Shown here: positions 42,909 through 51,653 of the stretch, piece after piece
How positions within the stretch are numbered: position 1 is the first letter of the stretch
Layout: every line of letters starts with the position of its first letter
The notes under the pieces: model-generated
The model's input: the letters and a program-made list of their open reading frames with translations, nothing else
The model's database searches: none
What the model was told of the DNA's origin: nothing
Program-made: the position numbers and the translations under genes
Assembly: GCF_000454065.1 (NCBI RefSeq)
Contig: NZ_ATNE01000001.1
Location: 312,501-376,500, forward strand
DNA length: 64,000 bases
Direction: 5' to 3'
From: Brevibacillus thermoruber 423
GTDB taxonomy: Bacteria > Bacillota > Bacilli > Brevibacillales > Brevibacillaceae

Positions 42909-44258
42909 TTACGGCGTGACGAGTTCCCCCAGGACTTCTTCGATAATGTCAAGGCCTTCGTCCAACTGCTCATCCGTAATCACCAGCGGCGAGAGAAAAC
43001 GCAGAACATTGCCGTACAGACCTGCGCTTAACAGAACCAGCCCGCGCTGAATGCACTCCTGCACGATCCGGCCGGTCAGGTCCTTGTCCGGCTCCTTGGT
43101 GACCGGATCCTTGACCAGTTCAACCGCACACATCGCTCCCAGACCGCGCACGTCGCCGATCACCGGATACGTCTGCTGCAGGCTGCGGAAGCGCTTCATG
43201 ATGCGTTCCCCAATCGCGTTTGCCCGGTCCGGAATGTTTTCCCGTTCAAACATCTCAATCACTTTCAAGGCCGCCACGCATCCGAGCGGGCTGCCGGCAT
43301 AGGTGCCTCCCACTTCGCCGGGGTTGGGCGCGTCCATGATTTCCGCCCGCCCGGTCACGGCGCTGATCGGAATGCCGGCCGCGATGGACTTCGACATCGT
43401 CATGAGATCCGGCACGACGTCAAAATGCTCCATGGCAAACATCTTTCCAGTGCGGCCGAAGCCAGTTTGCACCTCATCGGCGATGAACAGAATCCCGTGC
43501 GCTTCGCAGATGCGTTTTACCCCTTGGACAAAGGTTTTAGAGGGAACCACGAATCCGCCTTCCCCCTGCACCGGCTCCATGATAATCGCAGCCACGTCTT
43601 CGGCAGGCACTTCGGTCAGGAAAAAGGTCTCCAGCCGCTGCAGAAGCTGCCGGTCCAGTTCGTCGGGGGTCAACCCGTCGGCGCGGTAGTAGTACGGGTA
43701 GCTCATCTTGTAGGTGTCGGGGGCAAACGGACCGAAACCGTACTTGTACGGCTTTACCTTGCTGGTGAGCGACATGCCGAGCAGCGTGCGGCCGTGGAAG
43801 CCCCGTTCAAAGGAGATGATCGCTTTGCGGCCGGTGTACTTCCGGGCGATCTTCACCGCGTTTTCCACCGCTTCCGCCCCGCTGTTCAGAAACATGGTTT
43901 TCTTTTCATGCGAACCCGGGGTGATCTGGTTCAGCTTCTCGGCCAACTGTACATACGATTCATACATGAACACATTGAAGCCGGTGTGAATGAACCGGTC
44001 CAACTGCTCCTTGAGCGCAGCCACAACGGTGGGGGGACAGTGCCCGGCGTTCAGCGTTCCGATCGCCCCTGCAAAATCGATAAAGGTATTGCCGTCGACA
44101 TCCGTAATCAGCGCACCTTCCGCCCGATCCGCGAACGAATACACCGTATGGGAAAGTCCGCGCGTCACGTTCTTGTCCCGTTTTTCCAGGATTTCCCGCG
44201 CTTTCGGACCGGGGATGGCCGTGTTCACTTTGACAAAGGTTCGGGTGGTGGTCTTCAT
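42909..44258 (-). CDS. gabT: 4-aminobutyrate aminotransferase
   Basis: 449 residues. Fold type I class III aminotransferase: NSGAEAVENAVKIAR, FERGFHGRT, IADEVQTGFGRTGKMFAMEH and the Schiff-base lysine in MTMSKSIAAGIP. It converts GABA and 2-oxoglutarate to succinic semialdehyde and glutamate. I chose ATG 44258 (GAGGAGGG at 6 bases). The sigma-54 promoter starts transcription near 44294, so the longer frame from 44291 cannot be fully translated. Confidence 0.95.
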   Translation of the reverse strand: MKTTTRTFVKVNTAIPGPKAREILEKRDKNVTRGLSHTVYSFADRAEGALITDVDGNTFIDFAGAIGTLNAGHCPPTVVAALKEQLDRFIHTGFNVFMYESYVQLAEKLNQITPGSHEKKTMFLNSGAEAVENAVKIARKYTGRKAIISFERGFHGRTLLGMSLTSKVKPYKYGFGPFAPDTYKMSYPYYYRADGLTPDELDRQLLQRLETFFLTEVPAEDVAAIIMEPVQGEGGFVVPSKTFVQGVKRICEAHGILFIADEVQTGFGRTGKMFAMEHFDVVPDLMTMSKSIAAGIPISAVTGRAEIMDAPNPGEVGGTYAGSPLGCVAALKVIEMFERENIPDRANAIGERIMKRFRSLQQTYPVIGDVRGLGAMCAVELVKDPVTKEPDKDLTGRIVQECIQRGLVLLSAGLYGNVLRFLSPLVITDEQLDEGLDIIEEVLGELVTP

Positions 44259-44303
44259 GGTAAACCCTCCTCGGAAGTTCGTTTCTGTCACGATTTTACC
44301 CTA

Positions 44304-44319
44304 GCAAGGATCGTGCCAA
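44304..44319 (-). promoter_or_regulatory. Sigma-54 promoter of gabT-gabD
   Basis: On the minus strand TTGGCACGATCCTTGC, a perfect match to TTGGCAC-N5-TTGC. Confidence 0.92.
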
Positions 44320-44370
44320 CCCGAAAGCATGGGGGCGAACGGCTGTCGACACCGTGCAATCCTGCCGGTT

Positions 44371-44399
44371 ATTCAAAAATGAATGACCGTTATTCAATG
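44371..44399 (-). promoter_or_regulatory. Paired upstream activator boxes for gabT-gabD
   Basis: ATTCAAAAATGAAT at 44371-44384 and a partial copy ATTCAATG from 44392, again 21 bp apart. The distance to the -24 box (about 55 bp) suits a sigma-54 enhancer. Confidence 0.7.
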
Positions 44400-44461
44400 C
44401 TGCCGGTGTCCCCGGTGCCGTTCGCAAAACCTGCGCCGGAAGCGTATTCTGATGTGCCGTC

Positions 44462-44498
44462 AAAAAAACCTTAGCCGGCTGATACCGGACTAAGGTTT
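44462..44498 (-). terminator. Terminator of the sigma-54 activator gene
   Basis: On the minus strand AAACCTTAG pairs with CTAAGGTTT and is followed by a T run. The stem starts in the last codons of the gene. Confidence 0.88.
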
Positions 44499-46253
44499 CG
44501 TCTCCTGCTTCCTGTTTCGGCTGATTTTCTGAAACCGCCTGCTGAGTGTAGGCTGGCTTACTTCCAGCACCTCGGCCACCTTCGTAATCGTCTTGTACTT
44601 GGCCAGGGCCAACTGGATGAGCTGCGATTCCGTCAGCTCCACCGCTTCCTTCAGCGGGATAATCCGGTTGACCTGGACGGGAGGCTGGTCCTTCTCCGCC
44701 CGATGGCTCAGAATGCTGGTCAGTTCATTCGCGGTAATCAGGTTTCCGGGGGAGATCACCATCGCCCGTTCGATCACGTTTTGCAGTTGTCTCACGTTTC
44801 CCGGCCAGTGGTACGCGTTCAACATGTCGATGGCGTCCTCGGAAAAATACTTGCGGGTCGAAAACTTTTTGTTGAATTTCTCCAGAAACGCGTAGACGAG
44901 CGGCTCCACATCCTCGATCCGCTCCCGCAGCGCCGGGATGTACAGGGGAATCACGTGCAGGCGGTAGTACAGGTCTTCCCGGAACTGCCCGCGCTGCACC
45001 ATCTCCTCCAGATTTTTGTTGGTGGCGGCGATGATCCTCACATCGACGGGAATCGGACGGGTTCCTCCCACCTTCAGGATTTCCCTTTCCTGCAGGGCCC
45101 GAAGCAGCTTCACCTGCAGGTTGAGCGGCATCTCGGCAATCTCGTCCAGGAACAGGGTGCCTTCGTGCGCCAGCTCAAACAAGCCCTTTTTCCCCTGCAG
45201 GCTGGCACCGGAAAAGGCTCCCTTTTCATACCCGAACAATTCGCTCTCCAGGAGGTTTTCCGGAATGGCCCCGCAGTTGATTTTGACGAACGGCTTCTCC
45301 CGTCTTGCGCTGCTGTTGTGAATGGCATTGGCGATCAGCTCTTTTCCCACGCCCGATTCGCCGTACAGAATCACGGTCGATTCCACAAGCGCGATCCTCT
45401 TCACCTGCTCCATCACCCGGGCCATGGCCTCCGACCGGTAAATCACCTCGTTTACGGCAACGAACTGGTGATTTCTCAGCTCATCGATTTCTTCCTTGTA
45501 TTTTTGGGTCAGGCTCTTGGCTCGCTGCAGCTCGTTTTTCAACTCGGTCACTTCGGTAATATCCCGCGACGCGATGACAATTCTCTCCAACTGCCGTTTC
45601 TTGTTGAAGATGGGGTTGCCGACCGCCAGGATTTTGCGGCCGAAGCGATTTTGCTGCACGATGGAAATCTTGCGCTTCTCCTCCAACACCTTGCGCGTGA
45701 CGGACGGCTTGAACCAGCCTTTTTCCTCCAGGTCGAGGATGTTCTTGCCCACCACCGTGGACAGGTGGACCCCCCATAAATTGTTCGCGCTGCGATTGGA
45801 CACGCGCAGGATCGTCCCTGTCGCGTCCACGACCAGGATTTCATCGTAGATGGAATCCACGATCGCTTCCAGGTCTTTCGTCAATTCCGTCACATCCTGT
45901 GACAGCTTTCGTTTCATCAGGACGTTTTCCATCGTCACCGCGTCCAGCCAGCCAATGATCTCCCCCCGGTCGTTCTGGATGAGCCAGAAGGACGCCTGGT
46001 CGGGCCGCTGCTGAAACAGCGCCTCTTCGTCCACCACGGCAAAGGGTTCGCTGCAGGCCAGCTCCGCGGTTCCCTGCCCGAGCTGCAGGAGAAGTCCGTG
46101 CGCGTCGCACACGCCCACGATCTCCCTGCGGCTGCGCACGACCAACAGGCGTGCCCCGCTGCTGTGGACCTGTTTCAGGGCTTCCTCGACGGTAACGGGA
46201 TGTTCCACGATCACAAAATCGTCGTATATCGCTGCCATACGCTCCACAGTCAT
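44490..46253 (-). CDS. gabR: Sigma-54-dependent activator of the gab genes
   Basis: 587 residues. A CBS-domain pair (about 1-115), a PAS domain (about 140-240, ILVVDATGTILRVSN), a coiled linker, the AAA+ ATPase with Walker A GESGVGKE and the sigma-54 contact loop GAFSGA (the usual GAFTGA with Ser for Thr), Walker B TLFLDEIAEMP, and a Fis-type helix-turn-helix (ITKVAEVLEVSQPTLSRRF). It activates sigma-54 promoters, here gabT-gabD and gabP. ATG 46253 is used; AAGGA lies very near, and ATG 46238 is an alternative. The sensory input through CBS/PAS (GABA or semialdehyde) is unknown. Confidence 0.9.
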   Translation of the reverse strand: MTVERMAAIYDDFVIVEHPVTVEEALKQVHSSGARLLVVRSRREIVGVCDAHGLLLQLGQGTAELACSEPFAVVDEEALFQQRPDQASFWLIQNDRGEIIGWLDAVTMENVLMKRKLSQDVTELTKDLEAIVDSIYDEILVVDATGTILRVSNRSANNLWGVHLSTVVGKNILDLEEKGWFKPSVTRKVLEEKRKISIVQQNRFGRKILAVGNPIFNKKRQLERIVIASRDITEVTELKNELQRAKSLTQKYKEEIDELRNHQFVAVNEVIYRSEAMARVMEQVKRIALVESTVILYGESGVGKELIANAIHNSSARREKPFVKINCGAIPENLLESELFGYEKGAFSGASLQGKKGLFELAHEGTLFLDEIAEMPLNLQVKLLRALQEREILKVGGTRPIPVDVRIIAATNKNLEEMVQRGQFREDLYYRLHVIPLYIPALRERIEDVEPLVYAFLEKFNKKFSTRKYFSEDAIDMLNAYHWPGNVRQLQNVIERAMVISPGNLITANELTSILSHRAEKDQPPVQVNRIIPLKEAVELTESQLIQLALAKYKTITKVAEVLEVSQPTLSRRFQKISRNRKQETKP

Positions 46254-46388
46254 CTTCCTTGTGATCCAAAATGAACGTGCTCGTTTCGTTCGCCGTCCGA
46301 TGGTGGCCCGATTACGTGCGGCAGAAAGGAGCACCTTGTAGATGAAGTCTACCACAAAGCGTTCAAAAGGCCAAAGCGTTCCTTTCCA

Positions 46389-46432
46389 CAAAAAAAATCC
46401 TCCCTTCCATTCGCAAGGGAAGAAAAGGGAGG
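46389..46432 (-). terminator. Terminator of gerE
   Basis: On the minus strand CCTCCCTT pairs with AAGGGAGG across an 18-base loop and is followed by T8. Confidence 0.7.
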
Positions 46433-46447
46433 CCGGGTGGACTGGGT

Positions 46448-46669
46448 TCAAATCTCTAACTCACCAAGTCGAACGAGTTCGACTACTGCTTGAGATCGAC
46501 CTTTGACACCTAATTTCTGCATGACATTGCTGATGTGATTGCGTACGGTCTTTTCGCTGATGAAGAGTTGTCCGGCAATCTCTTTCGTCGTCTTATCCTG
46601 GACCAAGAGTTCAAACACTTCTCTTTCTCGATTTGTCAACAACGGCTTGGTTTGGTCGCTACCCTTCAA
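46448..46669 (-). CDS. gerE: Spore germination/coat regulator GerE
   Basis: 73 residues. LTNREREVFELLVQDKTTKEIA and LFISEKTVRNHISNVMQKLG are almost the same as in Bacillus GerE, a LuxR-type helix-turn-helix protein that activates and represses sigma-K-dependent coat genes in the mother cell. I chose a TTG at 46669, which has AAGGAGG 10 bases upstream and gives the Bacillus N-terminus (MK...KPLLT); an in-frame GTG at 46678 overlaps the ribosome site. A sigma-K promoter lies upstream. Confidence 0.95.
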   Translation of the reverse strand: MKGSDQTKPLLTNREREVFELLVQDKTTKEIAGQLFISEKTVRNHISNVMQKLGVKGRSQAVVELVRLGELEI

Positions 46670-46729
46670 TCGTGCCACCCCTCCTTGTGGGCTCTACAGG
46701 AACAAGGTTGAGGGATTACAGAGTCACCT

Positions 46730-46757
46730 TATCCTATGTAGGGGGGTGGGTGGTGGT
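46730..46757 (-). promoter_or_regulatory. Sigma-K promoter of gerE
   Basis: On the minus strand ACC (46757-46755), 16 bases, CATAGGATA (46738-46730): full match to the sigma-K consensus. gerE is sigma-K-dependent in Bacillus. Confidence 0.75.
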
Positions 46758-46958
46758 GCCGGAATTACAGGGATTTTAGGCTTTTGCCTTACATCTTATT
46801 CAGAAAATGGGCGATGGGTTCCGGGGGAGTGACTGGGGAGCGGAAAAGGCCTCCAACAAATTAAAATACGCCCTCGGCTTGGAAGTCTTGTGCTCTGTAG
46901 AAGGCGTTTCCGATCAGGCGTTGTAACCCGTTTCCCGCCAATAGGCAGTCCACTTCGA

Positions 46959-47849
46959 TCACGGTTTCTGAAGCATAACCTCACCCGATCGAAACGAAAG
47001 GGTAATTCTCTTGCCAGCCTCATCCTGGGAGATGTGAATGGTCTTGTCCGCATCACTTACTTCCACGAACATTTCACCATCTGCTTGAAAAGACGCTTCA
47101 TTGTCAGTCACCTCAACTGTCCATCCCTCAGGTTGAGCGAGGTTCGGTATCGCCCGGGGTTGCCATTGCTCTTCACGCAATGTCCACGTGGCGAGAAAAA
47201 CAGGGTGTGGTTTCTCTACGGTCAGGTAGCCGGTTAGACCAATGAATAGCCCATCTTTCGCTTTGGTCACGACAAAATCGTTGGTGATTTCCGCTCCTTG
47301 TTCGATCAGGGTTTGCGCGTGCACCTTACCGTTTGCGTCTTTCCATTGGACAAAGGTCCAGTTTCGCTCTAATGTCCCCAACAGCTCGGGTAGGCCGGCA
47401 TAGTGAACGATCCGAAAGCTGGTTCCATTTTCCACTTTTGTCTTGACCACGATCTGCTGATCAAGTTTTTGTGAAAGATCCTGGTCTGAGTATGCCATGC
47501 TTCCTTCGGATTGAAGAAACGATTCCACCCCTTTCAGAAACGATTCGAGCGCTTGCGAGCGTTCGTCAGTGGAGCGATTTGTGTCGCCAATCGTACTCAA
47601 CATTCCCTTCAACTCACGCAGCGCTTGTTCAAGCTGCTGAGTGTGCCCTTGAGAAGGTTCCTTGCCCGGTTCCTCGACAGGTTTAGGCACTGGTGTTATC
47701 GTCTGGGCAGTCAGCTCTGGTTTCACAGCCACCACTTTTGTGACCGTGTTTTCATGCACCGGTTGGGAAGCTTGTTTTTGAGCGCATCCCGCCAAGAGAC
47801 CTGCCAGAATAAAGGCGACAAGCCAGGATTGTTTAGGAGCTGCCATCAT
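46959..47849 (-). CDS. Lipoprotein of unknown function
   Basis: 296 residues. The N-terminus has a basic start, a hydrophobic stretch and a lipobox LLAGC, so it is lipid-anchored outside the membrane. A Pro/Glu/Lys-rich linker (TPVPKPVEEPGKEP) precedes a helix with Gln-rich periodicity (TQQLEQALRELKGML). The C-terminal 200 residues look beta-rich (FVQWKDANGKVHAQTL, LTGYLTVEKPHPVFLATW). I recognise no family. ATG 47849 and 47846 are both possible; the ribosome site (GGCGGGA) is moderate. Confidence 0.75.
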   Translation of the reverse strand: MMAAPKQSWLVAFILAGLLAGCAQKQASQPVHENTVTKVVAVKPELTAQTITPVPKPVEEPGKEPSQGHTQQLEQALRELKGMLSTIGDTNRSTDERSQALESFLKGVESFLQSEGSMAYSDQDLSQKLDQQIVVKTKVENGTSFRIVHYAGLPELLGTLERNWTFVQWKDANGKVHAQTLIEQGAEITNDFVVTKAKDGLFIGLTGYLTVEKPHPVFLATWTLREEQWQPRAIPNLAQPEGWTVEVTDNEASFQADGEMFVEVSDADKTIHISQDEAGKRITLSFRSGEVMLQKP

Positions 47850-47917
47850 GATCCCGCCTAGTTCCAAATTTTTCCCAGCAGATATCATTATAGAATACCT
47901 TCAATGGTGAAAAAAGA

Positions 47918-48244
47918 TTATCGCTTGATTTTGCGGTCCGACAGGCCATATTGTTTCGCCAGATCATACTTCTTCCCGTGGACGGTGCCTCCCCCAATGA
48001 CAATAGTCATTTTGCGGCTGAGTACGTCATCACGCCAGCGCGGATTGGACGCATCGGCAACTTCCTTGGCGATTATACGCATTTTTTCAATGTGGCTCAG
48101 CTTTTTACCTCTGATTTGCCGTTCGATTTCTTTTGCCGCTGAATTTTTGATTCCGCCGTTTTGCACCGCAATATCGAAGGCCAGCGCCAGGTGCTTCCTT
48201 CGAACGATTCGGTTATACTCCCCGTTTTTTCTTTGCAACCTCAA
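47918..48244 (-). CDS. Hypothetical protein, possibly N-terminally truncated
   Basis: 108 residues, strongly basic. No ATG start: the frame begins with TTG at 48244 without a ribosome site and is open a further 20 codons upstream (including ECTHKPDNLNNLPPL) to a stop. The segments KEIERQIRGKKLSHIEKMRIIAKEVADASNPRWRDDV and VIGGGTVHGKKYDLAKQYGLSDRKIKR look like real protein. It may be the C-terminal part of a larger, lost gene. I do not recognise a family. Confidence 0.4.
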   Translation of the reverse strand: MRLQRKNGEYNRIVRRKHLALAFDIAVQNGGIKNSAAKEIERQIRGKKLSHIEKMRIIAKEVADASNPRWRDDVLSRKMTIVIGGGTVHGKKYDLAKQYGLSDRKIKR

Positions 48245-48622
48245 GGGCGGCAGATTGTTCAGATTGTCCGGTTTGTGCGTACACTCCAGAAGTAGTGTCT
48301 AAAGTGACTCGATTTGGTAATTTAATTCTCTAGTCGAGAGGAATTTACACACAAATATGGACTTGATCTTTTTTCCACCCCTTTCACTGTAAATAACGAA
48401 GGATGAAGCGGAACATGTGACAGCCAGCATAAAAAAATTCCACGGCGGTTGTAATCCGTTTGGTTAAGATCCCCTGTACTCCTCTCCGCCAAGCAAAAAG
48501 CCGCCCGACCGGTATCGAGCGGCTTTCCTGTTTGCTTGACACTATCATCGTCCCATCGCGAAACGAAAAAGGTGTATCGTTCCTGTCTCAAAAACGGATC
48601 ACATCTGTCTCGCCCTATCCGC
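48245..48622. other. Intergenic region without a recognised gene
   Basis: A+T-rich in the middle. It contains the extension of the open frame above (to about 48305) and the terminator of the ABC permease unit at 48494-48526. I see no other gene or RNA in it. Confidence 0.5.
48494..48526 (-). terminator. Terminator downstream of the ABC permease unit
   Basis: On the minus strand AAAGCCGC pairs with GCGGCTTT around a 14-base loop, followed by TTGC. It lies about 100 bases after the permease stop. Confidence 0.7.
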
Positions 48623-49549
48623 TCAGATATACGGCGTGCGCTGGTACGTCTCGCGGAAGTGATCGCGCAGGCCCTTGGCGAGCAGGGAAAACGACCCGAC
48701 GGCAAACATGAAGGCGGCCAGCGGAATGGCGAAAACCCAGGGGGTGTTGCTGTAGACAAAGCCGCGGTAGGAGCCGAGCAGGCCAGCCCACTCATGCGTC
48801 ATGGAGTGGAAGAGAACCGGGTCGTACGTCATCTTCGTGCCGCCGATGAACAGGTCAAACATGCCCAACAGCCCCATCAGCGTCATCACGGCCACCGTCT
48901 CCGTCACCAGGATGACGATCACCTGTTCTTTGATGTGCGGCAGGACGTGGCGAAACAAGATTTGCTCCCGTCCCGCTCCCATGGAAACGGCGGCCAGCAC
49001 AAACTGCGTCTCTTTGATTTGCTCCGTCTTCTGCCGGATGGACGAAGCGACGCTGGGCACTCCCAGCACCGCCGCTGCGCCGATAAACAGCGCGACCAGG
49101 GTGGAGGTGGGCAGCTCCGGATTGATGCTGACCCCTCGCAGCAAAAAATAGACCGGGATGAACAGCGGCAGGTAGCTCCAGGCGTTTTCCACCGACAGCC
49201 ACCAGCGCTGCGGCTTGTCCTGGATGCCGATGTACAGGCCGACCAGCGTGCCGAGCAGCACCCGGAGCAGGGCGACGGCCAGCGTGACGAAAATCGTGTA
49301 CGGCGCCCCGTGAAGCAGCAGCGTCAGCAGGTCGTAGCCCCACTTGTCCGTTCCCAGCCAGTGCTCCGCGGACGGCGCAAGCGGCGGCATGACGATCACC
49401 GTTTTGCCGTTCACCGTCTCGCTGTGCAGCTTTTCCTGAAAATCCAGCTCGTACGGAGCGATGTGCGGCCCGACGATGCCCAGCACCACGAGAAACGACA
49501 CCAGGACCGTCCCGATCCGCAATGGCCAATTGGTTCGACGTATCTGCAT
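48623..49549 (-). CDS. ABC transporter permease, OppC/DppC-like
   Basis: 308 residues and about 5-6 membrane segments. HWLGTDKWGYDLLTLLLHGA is the hallmark periplasmic loop of OppC-type peptide permeases. The EAA loop is less regular: VLAAVSMGAGREQILFRHVLPHI. It pairs with the OppB-like gene 31 bases upstream. No ATPase or binding protein gene is adjacent, so the complex must use subunits encoded elsewhere. ATG 49549. Confidence 0.85.
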   Translation of the reverse strand: MQIRRTNWPLRIGTVLVSFLVVLGIVGPHIAPYELDFQEKLHSETVNGKTVIVMPPLAPSAEHWLGTDKWGYDLLTLLLHGAPYTIFVTLAVALLRVLLGTLVGLYIGIQDKPQRWWLSVENAWSYLPLFIPVYFLLRGVSINPELPTSTLVALFIGAAAVLGVPSVASSIRQKTEQIKETQFVLAAVSMGAGREQILFRHVLPHIKEQVIVILVTETVAVMTLMGLLGMFDLFIGGTKMTYDPVLFHSMTHEWAGLLGSYRGFVYSNTPWVFAIPLAAFMFAVGSFSLLAKGLRDHFRETYQRTPYI

Positions 49550-49580
49550 GACAAAACCTCACTCGTGTGCATCTAAACGC

Positions 49581-50444
49581 TCATTTGTAGACGAACGCCC
49601 GCTCAAACAGGTACAGGATGGCCCGGATCAGCACATAGACGAGGATGGAGAGCAAAACGATGCTCATCAGCCCCATCACGGCCGCGTTGAACTCAAAGCC
49701 GCCGTCCTTGCTGAAAATGAACCGGGTCAAGCCGACGACGTTCAGCAGGTATTCGACGACAAACAGGTTGGCCACCGTGATCGCGATCGTCTTTTTCAGG
49801 TCGGCCACCAGGAACGGTTTGACGTTCTTGTAGACGTGGTGGACGAGAATGTGCCAGATGCCCATTCCTTTGGCCAGCGCCGTACGGATGTAGTCCTCTC
49901 CCCCGATCTGGGCGTACTTCAGGCTGACTCCCTTCATCAGGAAGATGGTGGGCCCGATGGCCAGGATGGTCAGGGGAAACCAGTTGTTGTCCGCGTCGCT
50001 GAAGGGCGAGAGCGTGATGATGCGGATGCCGGTCCACTTGTAAAACTGGATGGCGGCCAGGATGGCCAGCATGATGAGGACGAAGTCGGGCACGGTGGCG
50101 ATGACGTCCAGCGCCCGCTGCAGTTGGTGAACGGCCCCGAACCGCTGCAGGAACAGCCCGAACAAAAGACTGACGGCGACCGCGATCAGGACGCTGAAAA
50201 ACAGCAGTTCAAACGTGCTCAGCGCAAACGGCCCGATGTCCTGGGCGATGCTGCGCTCCGTATTCCCCACCCAGTACGTGCCGAGCGAACCGTCGGCGAT
50301 CTGCTCCAGCAAATACACCGTGCGGACGATCACGTTTTCCGGGGAAACGTGCACCTCGTCCTTGTCGGTGTAGAGCATGAACGGCGCGCCGCAGACGGCG
50401 ACCACGAGCAGAAACATCCCGATCAACTGCCTGACGTAGGACAA
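49581..50444 (-). CDS. ABC transporter permease, OppB/DppB-like
   Basis: 287 residues. Five or six hydrophobic segments; the EAA loop region is YIRTALAKGMGIWHILVHHVYKN and the C-terminus has the FSKDGGFEFNAAVMGLMSIVLLSILVYV pattern near OppB, where the C-terminal helices follow a conserved loop. The start is TTG 50444, with GGAGG 10 bases upstream. It belongs with the OppC-like gene downstream. Divergent enough that a non-peptide substrate (nickel, oligosaccharide) cannot be excluded. Confidence 0.8.
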   Translation of the reverse strand: MSYVRQLIGMFLLVVAVCGAPFMLYTDKDEVHVSPENVIVRTVYLLEQIADGSLGTYWVGNTERSIAQDIGPFALSTFELLFFSVLIAVAVSLLFGLFLQRFGAVHQLQRALDVIATVPDFVLIMLAILAAIQFYKWTGIRIITLSPFSDADNNWFPLTILAIGPTIFLMKGVSLKYAQIGGEDYIRTALAKGMGIWHILVHHVYKNVKPFLVADLKKTIAITVANLFVVEYLLNVVGLTRFIFSKDGGFEFNAAVMGLMSIVLLSILVYVLIRAILYLFERAFVYK

Positions 50445-50572
50445 GCGGATCAGCCCTCCTTCCTATTTCCAACAATACACGATCTGGAAGAAATCAGCCA
50501 GACAATCGCGAGTATTTTCCGTTTTCTCAAAATTCCGGCTGCCCCTGGAGAAGGGCCGCCATGACGCGACGT

Positions 50573-50604
50573 AAAAAGGCGTGCCGCCTCCTGACGCACG
50601 CCTT
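50573..50604 (-). terminator. Terminator after cheX
   Basis: On the minus strand AAGGCGTGC pairs with GCACGCCTT and is followed by TTT; 11-base loop. Confidence 0.85.
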
Positions 50605-50610
50605 CCCCCC

Positions 50611-51069
50611 CTATTTCACCACGATGACCTGTATCTCCATCCGCCCCATGTCGCTCAGATCCAGCGGGGCCGACAGCGCCGGGCCGCTCACCGCCAGCAT
50701 GTCACGGTGCTGAATCAACTGCGGCGGCGTGATGTCAATTTCGACGCCCTGGCTGTACAGAATCGTGCTGGCGTTGCCGGAGATCATGTTGCCCAGTTCG
50801 GAAATCGCGCTTTTTCCCAGCTCGTCCAGTTCACTGACGGGAAAACCGCCCATCATGGCCGAGACGATTCGCAGCGCGAGGTCGTTGTGCAGGCCGAAGA
50901 AGACGTGGCCTTCCAGATGGCCGGTCATGCCGATGCGAATCCAGGTATGGTCGTCCCGGTAGTCCCACTCAGTCACGGCCAGCTCTCCCCGCGTGACGGT
51001 CACGTTGCAAAACTGTTGAATGACCGCGGAGGCCGACTCCAGAAACGGATTGAGGTATTGGACGTTCAT
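50611..51069 (-). CDS. cheX: Chemotaxis protein CheX
   Basis: 152 residues. The phosphatase helix signature SAISELGNMISGNAS (E-x2-N pattern of CheC/CheX) is at about residues 83-97. LNPFLESASAVIQQF is the first helix of the family. It dephosphorylates CheY-P. ATG 51069 is preceded by AAAGGA. It lies outside a chemotaxis operon. The frame extends about 190 codons upstream through another gene and this part is not real. Confidence 0.88.
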   Translation of the reverse strand: MNVQYLNPFLESASAVIQQFCNVTVTRGELAVTEWDYRDDHTWIRIGMTGHLEGHVFFGLHNDLALRIVSAMMGGFPVSELDELGKSAISELGNMISGNASTILYSQGVEIDITPPQLIQHRDMLAVSGPALSAPLDLSDMGRMEIQVIVVK

Positions 51070-51169
51070 GATAGTTCCATTCCTTTCCCGGGCAAAATCT
51101 TCCTGTTTGTGCCCATTATAATGTCGAAATTTGACAGTTACAAGAGATTTGCAAAAAAATTGTAATGCT

Positions 51170-51550
51170 TTAGTCCCGGATGACGAGAACACCAGGAAAG
51201 AGGTCCCTGATCTCGGCGGCGGTATCCGTCCGCTCCGTGTAGATCCGCACGCACGCACGCACATCCAGCACCTCCACCCCCACCTCGTGACGGCTGAGCT
51301 GCCACAGCGGCCCCTCCAGCCGTTCAAAGGCAAACACCGTATCCCCAAAGGAGAGACACTCCCGGACGCACCGCTCCGGCGGATAGTCCGGTCCCGCCTC
51401 CAGCAGGTGGACGGGTTCGAGGCCGAACTGCTGCAGCAGATGAAGCCGGTCGGCCAACTGGTCGCCCCGTTTGCGCGAAACGCTGCGGCGCGGCGAGAGC
51501 AGCGGATACGCCTCCCGTACATATTCCCACTTGATGCCGTGAAAAAACAT
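51170..51550 (-). CDS. Hypothetical protein, 126 residues
   Basis: No membrane segment, signal or known domain. The N-terminus (MFFHGIKWEYVREAYPLL) is aromatic and basic, the middle is helical (QLADRLHLLQQFGLEPVHLLEAGPDY), and the C-terminus has alternating strands (VGVEVLDVRACVRIY). The ATG at 51550 follows AGGAGGAG well, so it is likely translated. Located between cheX and a secreted protease. Confidence 0.6.
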   Translation of the reverse strand: MFFHGIKWEYVREAYPLLSPRRSVSRKRGDQLADRLHLLQQFGLEPVHLLEAGPDYPPERCVRECLSFGDTVFAFERLEGPLWQLSRHEVGVEVLDVRACVRIYTERTDTAAEIRDLFPGVLVIRD

Positions 51551-51624
51551 GGAAATCTCCTCCTAACCCCAAACAGCTCCTGCGGCATTGCCGGCATGGG
51601 CGCGGAAGCGGTTCCCTTGCAGCG

Positions 51625-51653
51625 AAAAAAGGATGTCACCAGGACATCCTTTA
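51625..51653 (-). terminator. Terminator after the subtilase gene
   Basis: On the minus strand AAAGGATGTC pairs with GACATCCTTT (5-base loop), then T3. It begins at the stop codon. Confidence 0.88.

Noticed and set aside
50611-51639. 342-codon frame continuing upstream of cheX
   Set aside because: The upstream part overlaps the 51170-51550 gene out of frame and is Arg/Ser-rich; CheX starts at 51069.
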